From contig JAMKCH010058439.1 in the NCBI GenBank assembly GCA_023653785.1, positions 62,001 through 126,000 of the forward strand: a stretch of 64,000 bases of DNA. Direction: 5' to 3'. The notes under the pieces were generated by a model, which worked only from the letters and a program-made list of their open reading frames with translations, had not been told where the DNA came from and did no database searches. Source of the stretch: Ophioderma brevispina (lineage: Eukaryota; Echinodermata; Ophiuroidea; Amphilepidida; Ophiodermatidae). A program made the translations under genes and the position numbers. This document shows, piece after piece, positions 46,281 to 58,653 of the stretch (positions within the stretch are counted from its first letter, which is position 1; each line of letters starts with the position of its first letter).

Positions 46281-46861
46281 GTCGACGAAGAGAGAGTGCA
46301 AGTGGATCTAAGCAAGCTGCATAGGTGATAGGGCGAGGAAATAAGGCTTAATATCCTGAATACTAATATCAACAGAATAGGGCAAATATCAAGATAGAGA
46401 AGCTGTCAGTCAGTGCGTAGCTAATAGTGAGGCAAGGGGGCAGAGTGCGTCCCGAACATAAATGAGATAAATCGGGAAATTTGGATGAAAAATCATGCAA
46501 AATCAGTCATTTTTGGACCATATTTACCTCGATCTGAAGGCCTTTTCCCCTGCACGGGGCTTTGACCTCCGAACCACAAGGCTGCCTACTCCACTGCTGC
46601 CAGTGTGGGGTACAAAGATAGGCCAGAAGAGGCTGACCCGTGCAAGTGACCCAGACAAATGTCTGACGCGTTCACCGTACCGGAAGAGGACATGAAGTCC
46701 TGTGCATCAAAGATGAAAGTGCCTTTCCTAAATGGCTCACTCAGCAACCGCAATGTCAGGCAGTATACCGCATGCTGTCTAAGGCTTCTTGACTTTGCCT
46801 TTGAGAGGAGGGACTCGAGTGGATTGTCTTTTTTGGTAATGGTCATCTTATTGTCCCCTTC

Positions 46862-47305
46862 TTTTTTTCGCCGGAACGTCAATGGAGAAGTCGATCTTGC
46901 AATGCTAAATGACCAGATTTTCCCAGTCCTTGAGGAAGAATGTGTGAGATTCTGGCGTCAGCAAGACGGACAATTTAGGCATCCCTGGTGGGCACAGAAC
47001 GGACAGAATTGTGACAGCTCGTTTACAACGTTATTTGGAAACAGAGTGATGGCCTTAATCATGAGGTAGAATGGTCCCAAGATCACCAGATTTGACCCCT
47101 GGACTTCTTTTTATGGGGATATTTGAAGTCTTGCCTGCACACAACTCTCCCGGCAAGTCTGGATAACCTTCAACAGAGAATTGTCCGTGAAGTGGATATC
47201 CTCAAGCACGACCGACAGGAGATTCGGCGGGCAGTTGCCCAGATGCTAAACAGAGCTCAGCTATGTTGTATTTTACGGTGGGGTCCGTCGATCATTGAGG
47301 ACTAG
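46862..47305 (+). pseudogene. Tc1/mariner-superfamily (DDE) transposase relic
   Basis: C-terminal half of a DDE transposase, which would cut and paste its element at TA sites. Readable blocks: FFRRNVNGEVDLAMLNDQIF, the WWAQNGQN motif (where WWAQDGAP-type sequences carry the second catalytic Asp, here Asn), TLFGNRVMAL, then, in other frames, a remnant of the LTPxDFFLWGYLKS block and LDNLQQRIVREVDILKHDRQ. Frameshifts, stops and the apparent Asp loss make it inactive. The N-terminal half before 46862 is unclear, and no terminal inverted repeats were found. Confidence 0.65.
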
Positions 47306-47399
47306 CATTTGTTAATGGCAAGGCTAATAGTTTAACAGTTATCTATTAGTAACCCTGACGTATTGGCGCCAAGATAGCGATTACCCTCCGTTTTGAAAC

Positions 47400-48270
47400 T
47401 CTGCAAGTTCCCGGCTTTGATGCTACATGAGCAGAAGGGCATTATAATGCCTCCAGAAGATGGGAGAAATGATCTTCTGGGGGAGGCCAAGTTGGACCTT
47501 GGGACTTTCACACCACAGTAGGTCTGTGACTAGCGCCCTAGGCGATGATAAAACTACAAAGCAGTTCAGTAGGCAGCTGGCTGGATGAGGGGGGATCCTG
47601 GTGCTTGTCCATAAAACATGCGGTGGAAAAGAGTGGGACCAATTCCAACACCCGCTACTCCCCTTGCGATGACCAAGTGGTTGGATGTGATGAGTGGCGA
47701 GCTCACTTCTGGGGATAACCAATGATGGAAATGGGCACTTCTCTGGAATTGCATTTAGTTTGGATAGTAAGTGGGTATTGTTGCTCCACACCATGCTGAC
47801 TTGCGCTTTTCCCATATAACACCCTATCAGTTGTCCTCATATGGGTGCAGGTCGACGGAGCCATCTAGTCGCCGACGGGCAGTTTTAGCCATTTTGTAAT
47901 CACGGAGACCGGTCATTACTGATGGAGATACCAAGTAGATCGACCCTGCCGACCTCTTCTAGAGTTGTAACCAAGAAGTTGAGACTTGGTGGCCTGTGCA
48001 GCATCTTTCTTGTTGTGATATTGTTATTTTTACACTTGTCAGCACCGAAAAGTACATTCCATTAAGTTGGGCCCAGATCATGCCCAATTTTGAAACGTCG
48101 TAAATGTAACCTGTAAAGTTGTAGCACTATCTCATTTTACGTCTAAATTGGTGGTGGGACCCGTTTTCAATTCTTCCCAGTTGGCGTAAGTTCCGTTCTC
48201 CTATGTCGCTTTTTTGCAATTATTGGCGACGCAACCCCCCCCCCCCCAAATGACAAGGTCCGCTTTGTCC
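47400..48270 (-). pseudogene. Non-LTR reverse transcriptase thumb/tail relic
   Basis: Read on the minus strand, RVDLLGISISNDRSP then (after a frameshift) MAKTARRRLDGS corresponds to the segment DLLGVSIxxDLxWxxHVxxxAKxAxRRL that follows the RT core. The downstream ORF 47423-47815 (LSKLNAIPEKC, RSELATHHIQPLGHRKGSSG) corresponds to the LDxIQxRA…SLQPLSHRR-type tail. No catalytic motif remains in the window. Ends undefined. Confidence 0.5.
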
Positions 48271-49682
48271 ATATTGAAGTTTAACTTCTAATGTCATAAA
48301 GCCTCGGTGTCTCTCGCTTATGTTTTTTGAAAAGTCTTCTTCTTTCTCCTCTCGCACTTTCGCCCCCTATATTTATAAAACCCTCGCCTTTCATTAAAAA
48401 AACTCTCTCCCTCTTGCTTTTGTTATGAAACACACTTATTGAAAATAACAAAATATCTCTTTCGGCACCTAATGATGATACAATATATTCGACTCTACTA
48501 CCATGTAACTTTAAATAACTCCCCGGCAAAAATCTCAGCTTCTTTATTTTCATAACAGCTGACTTGAGCAACATTTTATCACATTCTTTACTACATTTTA
48601 ATATTCTTCTACACTGAACTTTTCAACACTTTTTTGCGCTGCTAAATCAATAGAAGAACTGATATTCCTAGTACAAACTGTATGGATTTCGTCATCCTGA
48701 ACGTACCATATTTGTAGAGACTGGCATTTATGATTAAAAAGCGTTGATCTTACTCTTACTGCAATGACCAGCGGCTCTGCAACCTCTGTTCATTAGCAGG
48801 TATTAGAGCAATTGACAGAAATTATCAATGAGCGAAATGTCATCTATAACAAAACCTAGAGCGGCAGAGCAAACCAACATGGAATTTCGAATCGCTTAAT
48901 TGTCGCCCAGTCAACCATGGCCCCTTTTCTCTCTTCTCGTCTTTTCTTTTCTCTTCTCTCTCTCTTCCTTCCCCCTTCCTCTTGTCCTCTCTCCTCTCTT
49001 CTCGTCTCAATCTCCCTCTCCCTTTTTTGCTGGTTTCCCAAATCCAACCGTTTTATGAATCAAAAATTATTGGACTAAATTTTAGAAACAATAGAGCGCC
49101 CCGGGGATAGCGCCCTAAACCTCAACGATCGGAGGAACTTTGTAATTGTGGACCATTAGCGAAAGTTGAACTCCCACAGAAGCTGAACCTTGTATGGTGG
49201 GTCTTATTGACAACATAGTTTGGAAGAACTCCGGTCCGTAGGAAAAGCTTGCGAAGAGGAGATTCAGGAGATTCAAAGGTGAGCTGAGACCCAGCATGAG
49301 ACCGTAATGTTGGGCCTAAAATTAAAGATGTCATTTGTTGAAATATTGTAGGCCCTCTACAGTTGTACATATGAATCGAAAAAACCCTAGCCGGGTGTGA
49401 CCACCTCTGGCCTTGATCTGCATCAACGTTTTTAGGACGTGCACAGTACTTGGTGGGGGGTATCAAGTAATCGATCTTAAACAAGATGGGGACACTCCGC
49501 CCTATTTTTATACGGTGACGATGTAACGCTGGCTACGTCATCAAAAATCACTACATGGGAATAGCCGCGCATGCGCAATAGTGCCTTAGTTACGATGTAA
49601 AAGTTTTCCAAAGAAAGGATTTAATGAGCTGCTGCTCTCACGAAATACTTCTTTTTGAGGCATTTACGACAGTGGTTGTAGT
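48271..49682. other. No gene; contains a polypyrimidine tract
   Basis: Includes a strong CT-rich tract at 48921-49033 (TTTTCTCTTCTCTC-type) and weaker CT runs near 48310-48420. The Arg/Glu-rich minus ORF across the tract is a composition artefact. Confidence 0.5.
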
Positions 49683-52600
49683 TACTACTACTACTAAACC
49701 AAACTTTTAAATCCGGTTTTATCTCCGTCAACGGGGTGGCCGTATTCACCTCACATTTGCAGCAACCGCCCTGACTCCTTCCTTCCACCTCACCCGATTC
49801 AATGCATCTTCCATCCTCAACCCAACCCTCCTACTCTCCTCCTCCACTTGTTTCTTCCATGTCTTCTTTGGACGTCCCCTCCTCCTCAAACCGCCCACCT
49901 CGAACTCAAAAGCCCTTCTTAACACATGCTCGTCATCCTTCCTCAACACATGCCCATACCAACGTACACTATTCGCCTTCGCCAATCGGTCCACCGCCTC
50001 TTCCAAACCCAACATCTGCATCAAGTCCTCAGTCTTCATCCTGTCCATCAACTTCACACCACATATCGCTCTCATCATTGCTCTCTCTGTCCGCCTCAAA
50101 ATCCCCATCTCATTTTCACTCAGACACCACGTCTCACTCCCATACGGCAAACTAGGGGGTCACTCTCTTCATCTTTGTGCATCTCCCATGGATCCATTTC
50201 CCACATTTCTCACAGCATACTGAATTTGCTTTTACTCTCTTCCCACACACCCCACATGGGTCTACCTTACTCGCTACCACCTCCCTCTCCACCCCACTCA
50301 CCAGCACTTTTGTCTTTCCAAGGTTTACCTTCAGACCCTCAAAAGCCTTCTTCCATTTCCAAAACTTCTCCCTCAGTCCCTCCAATGTCTCACTCATTAA
50401 AACCAAGTCATCCGCATACAACATCTCACTCAGCAAACCTTCTTTTGCACTCTCTGTGACTACATTAATCACAATTGCAAAAATCAATGGCGAAAGTACA
50501 GAACCTTGATGCACACCCACCTTCACCTCAAACTCCTCGGACAAATCAGACCCCACTCTAACTCTCGTTTTGGCTCCTTCATATACAAACTCATCACTGC
50601 ACTAACCACTACTTCTGGTATCTCTCTCTTCCTCATCGCCCACTCCATCACTTTCCTAGGTACCCTATCAAATGCCTTCTCCAAGTCTACAAAACACATA
50701 CACAGCTTCTTCCCTTTCGCTCGATATTCCTCTTGCAACCTCCTTAAAATAAACAATGCATCTATCGTACCCCTCCCTGGCATAAACCCAAATTGCATCT
50801 CATCCACTTCCACTATCTTCCGAATCCTATTCTCCAGAACCCTCTCCACAATCTTCATTGCATGCTCTAACAACTTCACACCCCTATATGCACCACAACT
50901 CATTGCATCCCCTTTCCCTTTAAAAATTGGAATTACCACACTCACTGCCCACTCCACCGGCACCCCATCTAACACTCTCTGACACAACTCCATCATCACA
51001 CCAATCCCTATCTCTCCACTCGCACTAATCATCTCAGCACTCACTCTGAGGGTCCAACCGCCTTTCCTTTTTTTCATTTCCCTTATTGCCTTCACCACTT
51101 CTTCCCGGCTGACCCTCTTAACTGGCCCTTCCACCACATCAGCCTCTACCTTCTGATCCCACGCATTCTCCTCATGCATGATTCTCTCCATATGCTCTTT
51201 CCAGACTCTGCCTCTATCTTTCTCACTGAAATTCAACTTTCCATCACTTCCTCTCATACATCTTCCCCCTTCAACATCTCTTCCATCCTTTTTCATTGCC
51301 TTCACCATCTTATACACCTTGTTTGGATTCTCTCTCAACTCACTCAGCCCCTTCTCTGCCTCCTCTTTCATAGCCTTCGCAACCACTTTCTTTGCTCGCT
51401 TCTTAAGCCTCTTACAGCTTACCTTATTCTCTTCCGTACCATTTTTTCTCATATCCTTAAATGCATCCTTCTCTCTTGCTATCGCATCCCTCACCCCATC
51501 ATTCCACCACCCTGTATCTCTGTCTCTCCTACCTTTTGTTTTCACACACACTTCATCACATGGCTGGAACCCCCTTCTTTAAAAACACCCCCACAATCTG
51601 ACACATCATCCCCCACACGCTCCCCTACTCTCATCCAAAATCTTTCTGGTTCTCTTATTCTTTCAGCTTCTTTCAGCTCAGAAGGGTTGCAATTCTCCTG
51701 GAATTACCTATATAATTTCAGAATGTCCTCTTCCTCTTGCCATACTAACACCAAAATCAATCTCTGTCTCATTACCTCTGAGCTATATGTCACTTCCTTT
51801 TGTCCTCTTTCTTGAACCATGTATTGCAACACACCATCTCTTTTTCATAACAAAACTCCAACAACATTCTTCCTTCCAGATCCTCTCTCTCCAAACCCCT
51901 TTCCTCCATAAACACCTTCGACATCGATCTTTCCCCACCTGCCCCGTTTAAAAACACAACACACAAAAACATTCACCGACACTTTGCACCTCCCCATTCC
52001 TCCGCCAAACTCATCATAAAACTGTTCTTTCTTCCGCTCCTTACACACTGCAGCGCATAACCACATATCAACCCACTACCGCTGCATCGAAAACATTTAT
52101 AACTGTTATCACCATCGCTGCTTCCTTCTTACCTCCACCCCCTTTTCACACAACTCCTCTTTCACCAAGACTTCCCACACCCAATCCTTCACTATCCTGC
52201 CCCCACAACTTGTACCGTCCCCTCTACCCCACCCATCATAGCCCCCCCTCCCCTCTCCACCCTCAACTCACGTACAACCCACAAACGTCCACCCTTACTC
52301 TTCTCAATCCTCACTTATCTCCACCCCTTTCCCTTCAAACTCCCCACGTTCAAGCTTCATCAACCTCACCCCGAAGCAGCTATCGGGCTATGATACCGTC
52401 ATTGGGCAGGCGTGCACCTGCGCGATAAAGGTGATTCCATCGCACCTTCCTTTTTGAGGTAGGCAGGTGCGCCCACCCCAACCTTCGGGCTGGTATGTGC
52501 CCTCTTGTATTTGTACGCATTGAGGATTTTATTTGGAGCAACGAAAGATTGATCGGATGCCCTCATGACCGTCAATCCACCCGTTTTTTTCGGCGGTGAG

Positions 52601-52858
52601 ACCTAGGCCTTTGGGTTCCAGCCCACAACATGCAAAGGCAGCATGTGCGCACATTGTTGGATGACCGCCGTTGGCTCCCCGAGCAGGCGCTATGTAGGTG
52701 ATATTCTTTTCGATCTACCAGGGTAACAAGTACCCTCCTCATCAGCTTCGTAATAATAAAATGATTAGGGTTGACGGTTTAGCCGACGGACAACCGGCCT
52801 GGAAAAAGGGTAGTTAGTACTGGTACCAGGTTACAGTAGAAGGCCTTCGAAAAGAGAG
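49683..52858 (-). mobile_element. RTE-like non-LTR retrotransposon, nearly full length but broken
   Basis: Reading from high to low coordinate: a 5' UTR at about 52370-52858 (shared with the second copy), a decayed endonuclease (EKEMVCCNTWFKK, GERGSGRKNVVG), then a 342-codon RT block with VVIPIFKGKGDAMSCGAYRG, MQFGFMPGRGTIDALFILRR and FVDLEKAFDRVPRKVMEWAM. After a frameshift come VHQGSVLSPLIFAIVINVV and YADDLVLMSETLEGL, a CxxC…CxxC…H zinc finger (CGVCGKRVKANSVCCEKC), and, after an apparent deletion near 50150, the C-terminal PYGSETWCLSENE through VRWYGHVLRKDDEHV. The 3' end has a (TAG)n tail at about 49685-49697, as RTE elements often do. At 3.2 kb it has typical RTE length. Frameshifts and the deletion make it inactive. 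Confidence 0.85.
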
Positions 52859-53759
52859 GTGATTTTTGTTAAATGCAGGTAAATGGCCATCTATTTAAGG
52901 AATTTATTGGCATAAAAATCTATCGGACATATATAATAAAATATCCCTAAAAGATCCGTACCAGATGGTTTATGGTCATTGGAGTATTCCTTGCGAAAAA
53001 AATCCAGATTATTCAGCCACAACAAATCATGGAAGGTTGCCATCTTTATTCCCTGTGCTATATTTAAACGCCGCAAGCAATACCGAAACAGAAGCAGGCG
53101 AAATATATCACGCTGAGTAAGGAAATTCAACATGACGGATAGACTCTTACGTAAGGATTTATTAAGACGATGTGTGCTTTATCTGAGGAGGAAGCAAAAA
53201 AACAGCGGTATGTGTGTCAGATTTGCGAAGAAGTATTATAATGAATTTGGTGGCTGTTTGAAGTCTAACAGATAGCGATCGATCGCAAAAGTCGATCGAT
53301 CACCGGTCGTGTTAAAAGCCTTTTTAACGCCCAGACGTATTAACTGCATCCTGTAATCCATTTTTTCTAGCCTACTGCGGCACCCTCTCCCCCACCCCGA
53401 CTTGGGACGGACGGTGGTGAGTTGAGCGCTTTGGTCCCGGGAACCCTCCCTCTCCAGTAATTGTCATGGCATTGTTTGGATGTTTTCTTTTCTTCATCTA
53501 CATGAAGCCCATGCAATATTTGTTTGTGAAGCTGGTAACAGTTGATGCGAGGTGACGAGCAACAACGTGCCAAGTCAATGCCCCTACTTATCTCACAGTT
53601 CCTTAGAATGGAAACTATACGATAGATTTTACAAACTGAAACACTTCCAAGAGAAAGCAAGCTCAATTCAAGGCATGACTGGTCACAGGAACCTAGCTTG
53701 TTGTGATGCTGCCTGGTAGTCCTCCACTGGGGAATGTATGGTCGTTCGACTAACTCGCA
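52859..53759. other. No gene recognised
   Basis: Minus-strand ORFs at 52891-53133 and 53367-53666 match nothing I know. A GATCGATCGC AAAA GTCGATCGATC short palindrome lies near 53275-53300. Confidence 0.35.
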
Positions 53760-54200
53760 ACTACCAAACTTGTTTCTTGTGAGTCACAATGTATAGGTAG
53801 CTCGTAGAGTCATTCTTGATACAGATTCCAGTGCCTTCTTGATTGTCTTATTTGTCAGCCCAAGGAATTGGAAGCAGGTTCTCAGAGTCTGGTTAATGAT
53901 TTCTCTGGATCTCACTTCTACTGGGAAGTATTTCAGCCCCCATCCAGCTTCTCGTGCTTCTTTGATAAGGTCTTCATATTTGCACTTCTCTCGCTGGTAA
54001 ATTCAGTTCAATGACAACACCTTCTTTCCTTGCAGGAGAATAGATGGTGAGATCTGGTCTCCGTGACGTGGTGACTATTTCTGACGGAAATATGATGGGA
54101 CGTTTGTATTCATTCCACGCCAAAGTCCAATCTTCACTGTTCTGGATACATTCCTTCTTCTTTTTTTCCCAGCCAGGTAACTAGTGAGTGTCCGTGTCTT
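53760..54200 (-). pseudogene. Retroelement C-terminal (PD-(D/E)XK-like nuclease) relic
   Basis: On the minus strand: SRRPDLTIYSPARKEGVVIE then, in another frame, KYEDLIKEAREAGWGLKYFP and VEVRSREIINQTLRTCFQFL. The pattern RPDL…VIEL…ERKxxKYxxLxxExxxxGW…VEVGxRG is a common C-terminal block of invertebrate retroelements and resembles a restriction-like PD…E nuclease core. Frameshifted and isolated from any RT. The nuclease assignment is inference. Confidence 0.5.
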
Positions 54201-54543
54201 ACTTGAAGGCTATGTCCGTTTTTATTTGCTTGTCCGTTTTGATTTGCTTGTCATCATCCTCATTTTTTGATGGTGTTCTTGCTAGAGTGTTATGACGTCT
54301 CATGGATGTCAAAGGTCATAAATACCTTTTCAAACACAAATAATAAAGGAGCCGTGCACAAGTGGATCTGAATTTATATATAACACAGATTGAATGATTT
54401 CAATCAGATTGCGTTCAAGAATTTGGTTTACCCAAAACAAGAGTTTACATGTATACATTTTTAAAGGATTTTGTTATTATTTACTTATTTGGGGCAATAA
54501 TGTCCAGAATTATAAGCGTTGCAGTCAAAGATGATATGTCCTC

Positions 54544-54714
54544 ACAGTGAAGACTCCAACTGACAGCATATGAATAATATTCCAACGAAGTAACAATATC
54601 CACAGGGAATCTTCTGAGTCTTGATGAAGTACTTTGTCCAGCAGTTCAAGACGACGGGTTTTCCCTCGACAGACAATAATATTCTGCAGGCACTCAGCCA
54701 AGTATCTCACCTCA
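54544..54714 (-). CDS. Possible exon of an unidentified gene
   Basis: Minus-strand reading YLAECLQNIIVCRGKTRRLE followed by LLDKVLHQDSEDSLWILLLR looks like real protein: balanced composition, no low-complexity bias. It is bounded by plausible splice sites, an AG just before VRYLAEC and a GTGAGG after ..GVFT. No partner exon was identified and I do not recognise the family. It could also be a retroelement or transposase fragment. Confidence 0.25.
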
Positions 54715-55683
54715 TGTCAGTCTGTCGTAATAAAGCCGCCTTTTAGGAACACCAAATGGAATCTTTGTATTCCAAAAAACAAAAAACTGAAAAGCTCTCT
54801 TGGCCTCGAAGATGAACGTGCGGAAAAATAGCTTGACACATATGCAGCTCATGTGGCAAATATCAATTGATCCTGATACTAAGTACTGCCCTGATTTCAT
54901 ACTGAGATCCACAACTGAACAAACTGGCTGGCCCTGAGTCCTTCCAGTGACAAAGTATAGAAATACTTTACAGCTGATTCCCCTTCCTACTAAAATCATT
55001 ACAGCAGCATCATACATAAACAGAAATTTGCCATTGTCTCAAATCAGAGTCACATAAATAATTCATCTGCATTGCCATCACCTCACAATAAATTCATAAG
55101 GGGAACCCAATTGCAAACATGTTTTGAGATCAATGCATCACAAGTTGACTAGTTTCTAAATTTAATCTTGGGGAATTCCCATCTCCCCTCTTGTGCAATC
55201 TATCTAGATGTAAACAAAAGGTGTGATCTCCACATAGCACTCGGGGAATTCCATTCTCCTTTATAGTAACAAATATTTCCGTGAGAAATCGTTCTCAAAG
55301 AAAATTGAGACAACTATAAAATTAAAACAATATTTTTAATCACAAATGCGAGGCTAATATAACCTCGAAGGATAGCTGGCACTAGCTGATGGACGAAGGA
55401 CTGTGTCATGTATCAGTTATATCTTTCCTGATCGTGTGATCTTCTTTAGTTGGTCACAACGATCATGTTTGTTCAGCAGATCTAGAAGCAGGTTAAACAC
55501 AATCAAGACGAACACGACAGATGAGGGGCACCCTTGGAATAAACCAATTTGGTACATGAACCAGTCAGTTGTCACAGGTATTACAGTAAAATACGAATCG
55601 AATAAAAATGGGGCCTAAAAATATAAATGCACGTTTGCAACTTCTGTTTTTTTAAAAATGAACTTGGTTCGTTTTGTTTGGAC

Positions 55684-55773
55684 TTAGGTACATTTCCAAG
55701 TATTCCTGTTGAAATGCTGCCAGCATCAGAACTGAGACAGTTTTATGCAGAAGCAAGAGAAAAAGATGACACC
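55684..55773 (+). CDS. Possible exon fragment, cut by a retroelement
   Basis: After TTTGTTTGGACTTAG (a good acceptor) the sequence reads TFPSIPVEMLPASELRQFYA then EAREKDDTG, and meets the RTE-like copy at about 55774. The text is protein-like but I do not recognise it. No donor is visible before the retroelement junction. If real, the exon is truncated by the insertion or by a misassembly. Confidence 0.25.
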
Positions 55774-57830
55774 GGTCATCCCTCCCCCATCCAACACTCT
55801 CTGACACAACGACTCCATCATCACCTCAATCCCTATATCTCCACTCGCACTATCTCTCAGCACTCACCTCTGAGGTCCACCGCCTTTCCCCTCCTTCTTT
55901 TTCATTTCTCTTATTGCCTTCACCACTGTCTTGCCGGCTGACCCTCTTAACCGGCCCTTCAACCCACATCAGCCTCTACCTTCTGATCCCACACCATTCT
56001 CCTCAGTCATGATTCTCGTCCATATGCTCTTTTCCAGACTCTTCTGCTCTATCTTTCTCTCAACTGAAATTCACTTTCCCATCACTTCCTCTCATACATC
56101 TTCCCCCTTCAGCATCTCTTCATTCCTGTTCATTGCCTTCACTATCTTATATTCCTTGTTTGGATTCTCTCTCACTCACTCAGCTCCTTCTCTGCCGCCT
56201 CCTTCATATCTTTTGACCACTTAATTGCTCGCTTCTTTAGCCTCTTATCGCTTACCTTATTCTCTTCCTGTACCATTTTTTCTCCTATCCTTAAATGCAA
56301 TCCTCTTTCTCACTATCGCCTCCCTCACCTCATCGTTCCACCACCCTGTAATCTCTCCTTTCTCTCCTACCTTTTGTTTTTCCCACACACTTCAGCACAT
56401 GCCTGTAACACCCTTTCCTTAAAACACCCCCCACAAGTCTGAACACATCATTCCCCCCAAGCTCCACTACTCCTCTCACATTCTTTCTTGTCTCTTCTTC
56501 TTCAGCTTCCATACTGTCCTCCTCTCATGCACTACCTTCCTCACCACCTTTTTCCCTTCCTCTTATCCAGATCTGCAACCACCAACTGGTGTTGCAATTC
56601 TCCAGGAATTACCTTAACATTCGTCAGATATTTCCTCTGCCTCTTACCCACTAGCACAAAATCAATCTCTGTCTCATTCCCTCCTGAGCTATATGTTCAC
56701 TTTTCCTTTTGTCCTCTTCTTGAACCATGTATTTGCAACGACACATCTCTTTCTCATCACCAAACTCAAGCACATCTTCCTTCCAGTTCTCTCGCTCCAA
56801 ACCCTTTCCTCCATGAACACCTTCGAAACCTTCGAATCCTTCCCCACATGCCCGTTAAAATGACCAACACATAAGACCAATTCAACGACACTTTGCACCT
56901 CCCCTTCCTCCGCCACTCGTCATAAACTGTGTCCTTTTCTTCACGCTTCCTTCCACACTGTGGCGCATAACCACCTACTCAACCTCAACTACCTCTTCCT
57001 CCTCGAAAACCATTATAACTGTGTAGTGTTAGCACCCTTCGCTCCTCCTTCTACGGCTCCACACCTTTTCACACTAGCGCCTGCTTTCATTAACCAAGAC
57101 TCCCACACCCCCATCCCTTCAACTATTTCCTGCCCACCACAACTTGTACCTTCTTCCCCCTCAACCGAACCCCCCACATCCTAGCCCCCTCCCCCTCCCC
57201 TCTCCTGTACACCACACACGGCCACCTTCCCTCTTCCTCAATGCCTCGCTTGTCTCCCCTCCACCCCTTTTTCCCCTTCTCCAAACTCCCCAAGTCCAGC
57301 TTCCATCCAAAAGCTACAAACCCTCACCCCGAGCCGCCTATCGGGCTTAATACGTCATTGGGCAGGCAGCACCTGTGCGACTCAAGGTGATTCCTCGCAC
57401 TTTCCTTTTTGAGGTAGGCTGGTGCCGCCCACCCCAACCTTCAGGCTGGTTGGTGCCCTTTTTTGTTTGTACGCCCATAGGATTTTTATTGGAGAATGAA
57501 AATAAATTGACCGATGCCATTCCTGACGTCATCACAACCGTTTTCTGGGGCGGTGGACCTAGCCTTTAGTCTTCAGCGCCCAACATGCAAGGCAGCATGC
57601 GCACATTGCTGGATGACGCCGTTGGCTCTCCCGAGCCGTCGCCTTTTAGAAGATATTCGTTTTTTCGTTTCGTTCTAATAACCCGGGGTAACCAGCTACC
57701 CTCCTCAATCACTTCGTAATAAACTGTGGGGTTGGACGGTTTTAGCCGCTGACACCGGCCCTGGAACAGGTATTACTGGTTGCCAGGTTACCAGTAGAAG
57801 ACCCTCAGAAAAGAGAGACCTGACCTGACC
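55774..57830 (-). mobile_element. RTE-like retrotransposon, second copy, 3' part missing
   Basis: Same family and orientation as 49683-52858. The 5' UTR (about 57300-57830) shares AAGGTGATTCC(T)CGCAC, TTTCCTTTTTGAGGTAGGC and the AGCATGCGCACATTG blocks with 52378-52855. The endonuclease (CHFNGHVGK, EERVWSERTG, NTWFKKRTKGK) is frameshifted, followed by the spacer before RT. Homology stops near 55774 at the position equal to about 50960 of the first copy, so the RT core, zinc finger and 3' end are absent. That is the opposite of the usual 5' truncation. Confidence 0.8.
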
Positions 57831-58653
57831 CAGATTTAGTTTAAAAAATTTTGTGACCGTGGCAGTGTCAATGCCTTGCTGTCCAAAATGTATTTATAGG
57901 CTTATTTTGACAAACGGAGGTCACTTTACAAAAATGCGCTTTTATTCCATAACATCTAGGTATCATAACAGGACATAGTATCACATATTAGATATATGTT
58001 CTTTTTTCCCATTGTCTTTGGGATTCTATATTCCAAAACACAAATTTGGTGATTTTCCCATATGATTACACAGTTAGCGAATGAGTGTACGTCCCACTTT
58101 TGTGAGTTTAGATTTGTGAAGCCTGCCCTCGCCTGCTGGCATGTGTCATTCCTATCTAGCATACTTTATTACAGGGAACTTTACGTCGTTTTTTTTTGTA
58201 CAGTGGTCGTCGGCACTACCGTAAGGCCAATAATTGCATTGAAAAGCCGTAGCAATCAAGCACTGTATTACGTATGGACTTGTCGACCAGTGCTGCGTCG
58301 AAAGTCAATTACACTAAGACAAAATAACCCTAATAACCCTAATGGCCACAGTATTTATCATGCACCTACTTGTACTTGTTATTTATCTCCTGTAATTCTG
58401 TTTCTTCTTCTTCTTCTTTCTTTCTTCTTTCTTCCGATGGAACTAAAACTATTAAGTCTGTATTTTGGAGATATTCTTGTCGTTATTCGTGCTACACGAT
58501 TTGACTTATGTAATGTCGTCATACTATAAATGAGGGTGATTCGTAATGTGAAATGCAAAGATTGATAATGACTCTCTGACATGCCCGAAATTTCAGTATG
58601 ACACCGTTGTACTAGCATAACTTCACATTATTTCTTTAACCATGTTGTTCATT
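57831..58653. other. No gene recognised
   Basis: Includes a TTC-rich tract at about 58405-58437. The overlapping ORF at 58062-58529 lacks recognisable motifs. Confidence 0.4.

Noticed and set aside
48856..49047. Arg/Glu-rich minus-strand ORF resembling a nuclear protein
   Set aside because: Produced by the polypyrimidine tract at 48921-49033.
49802..52428. Ser/Pro-rich plus-strand ORFs (for example 50506-50982, 51174-51815)
   Set aside because: They are antisense shadows of the minus-strand RTE-like element.
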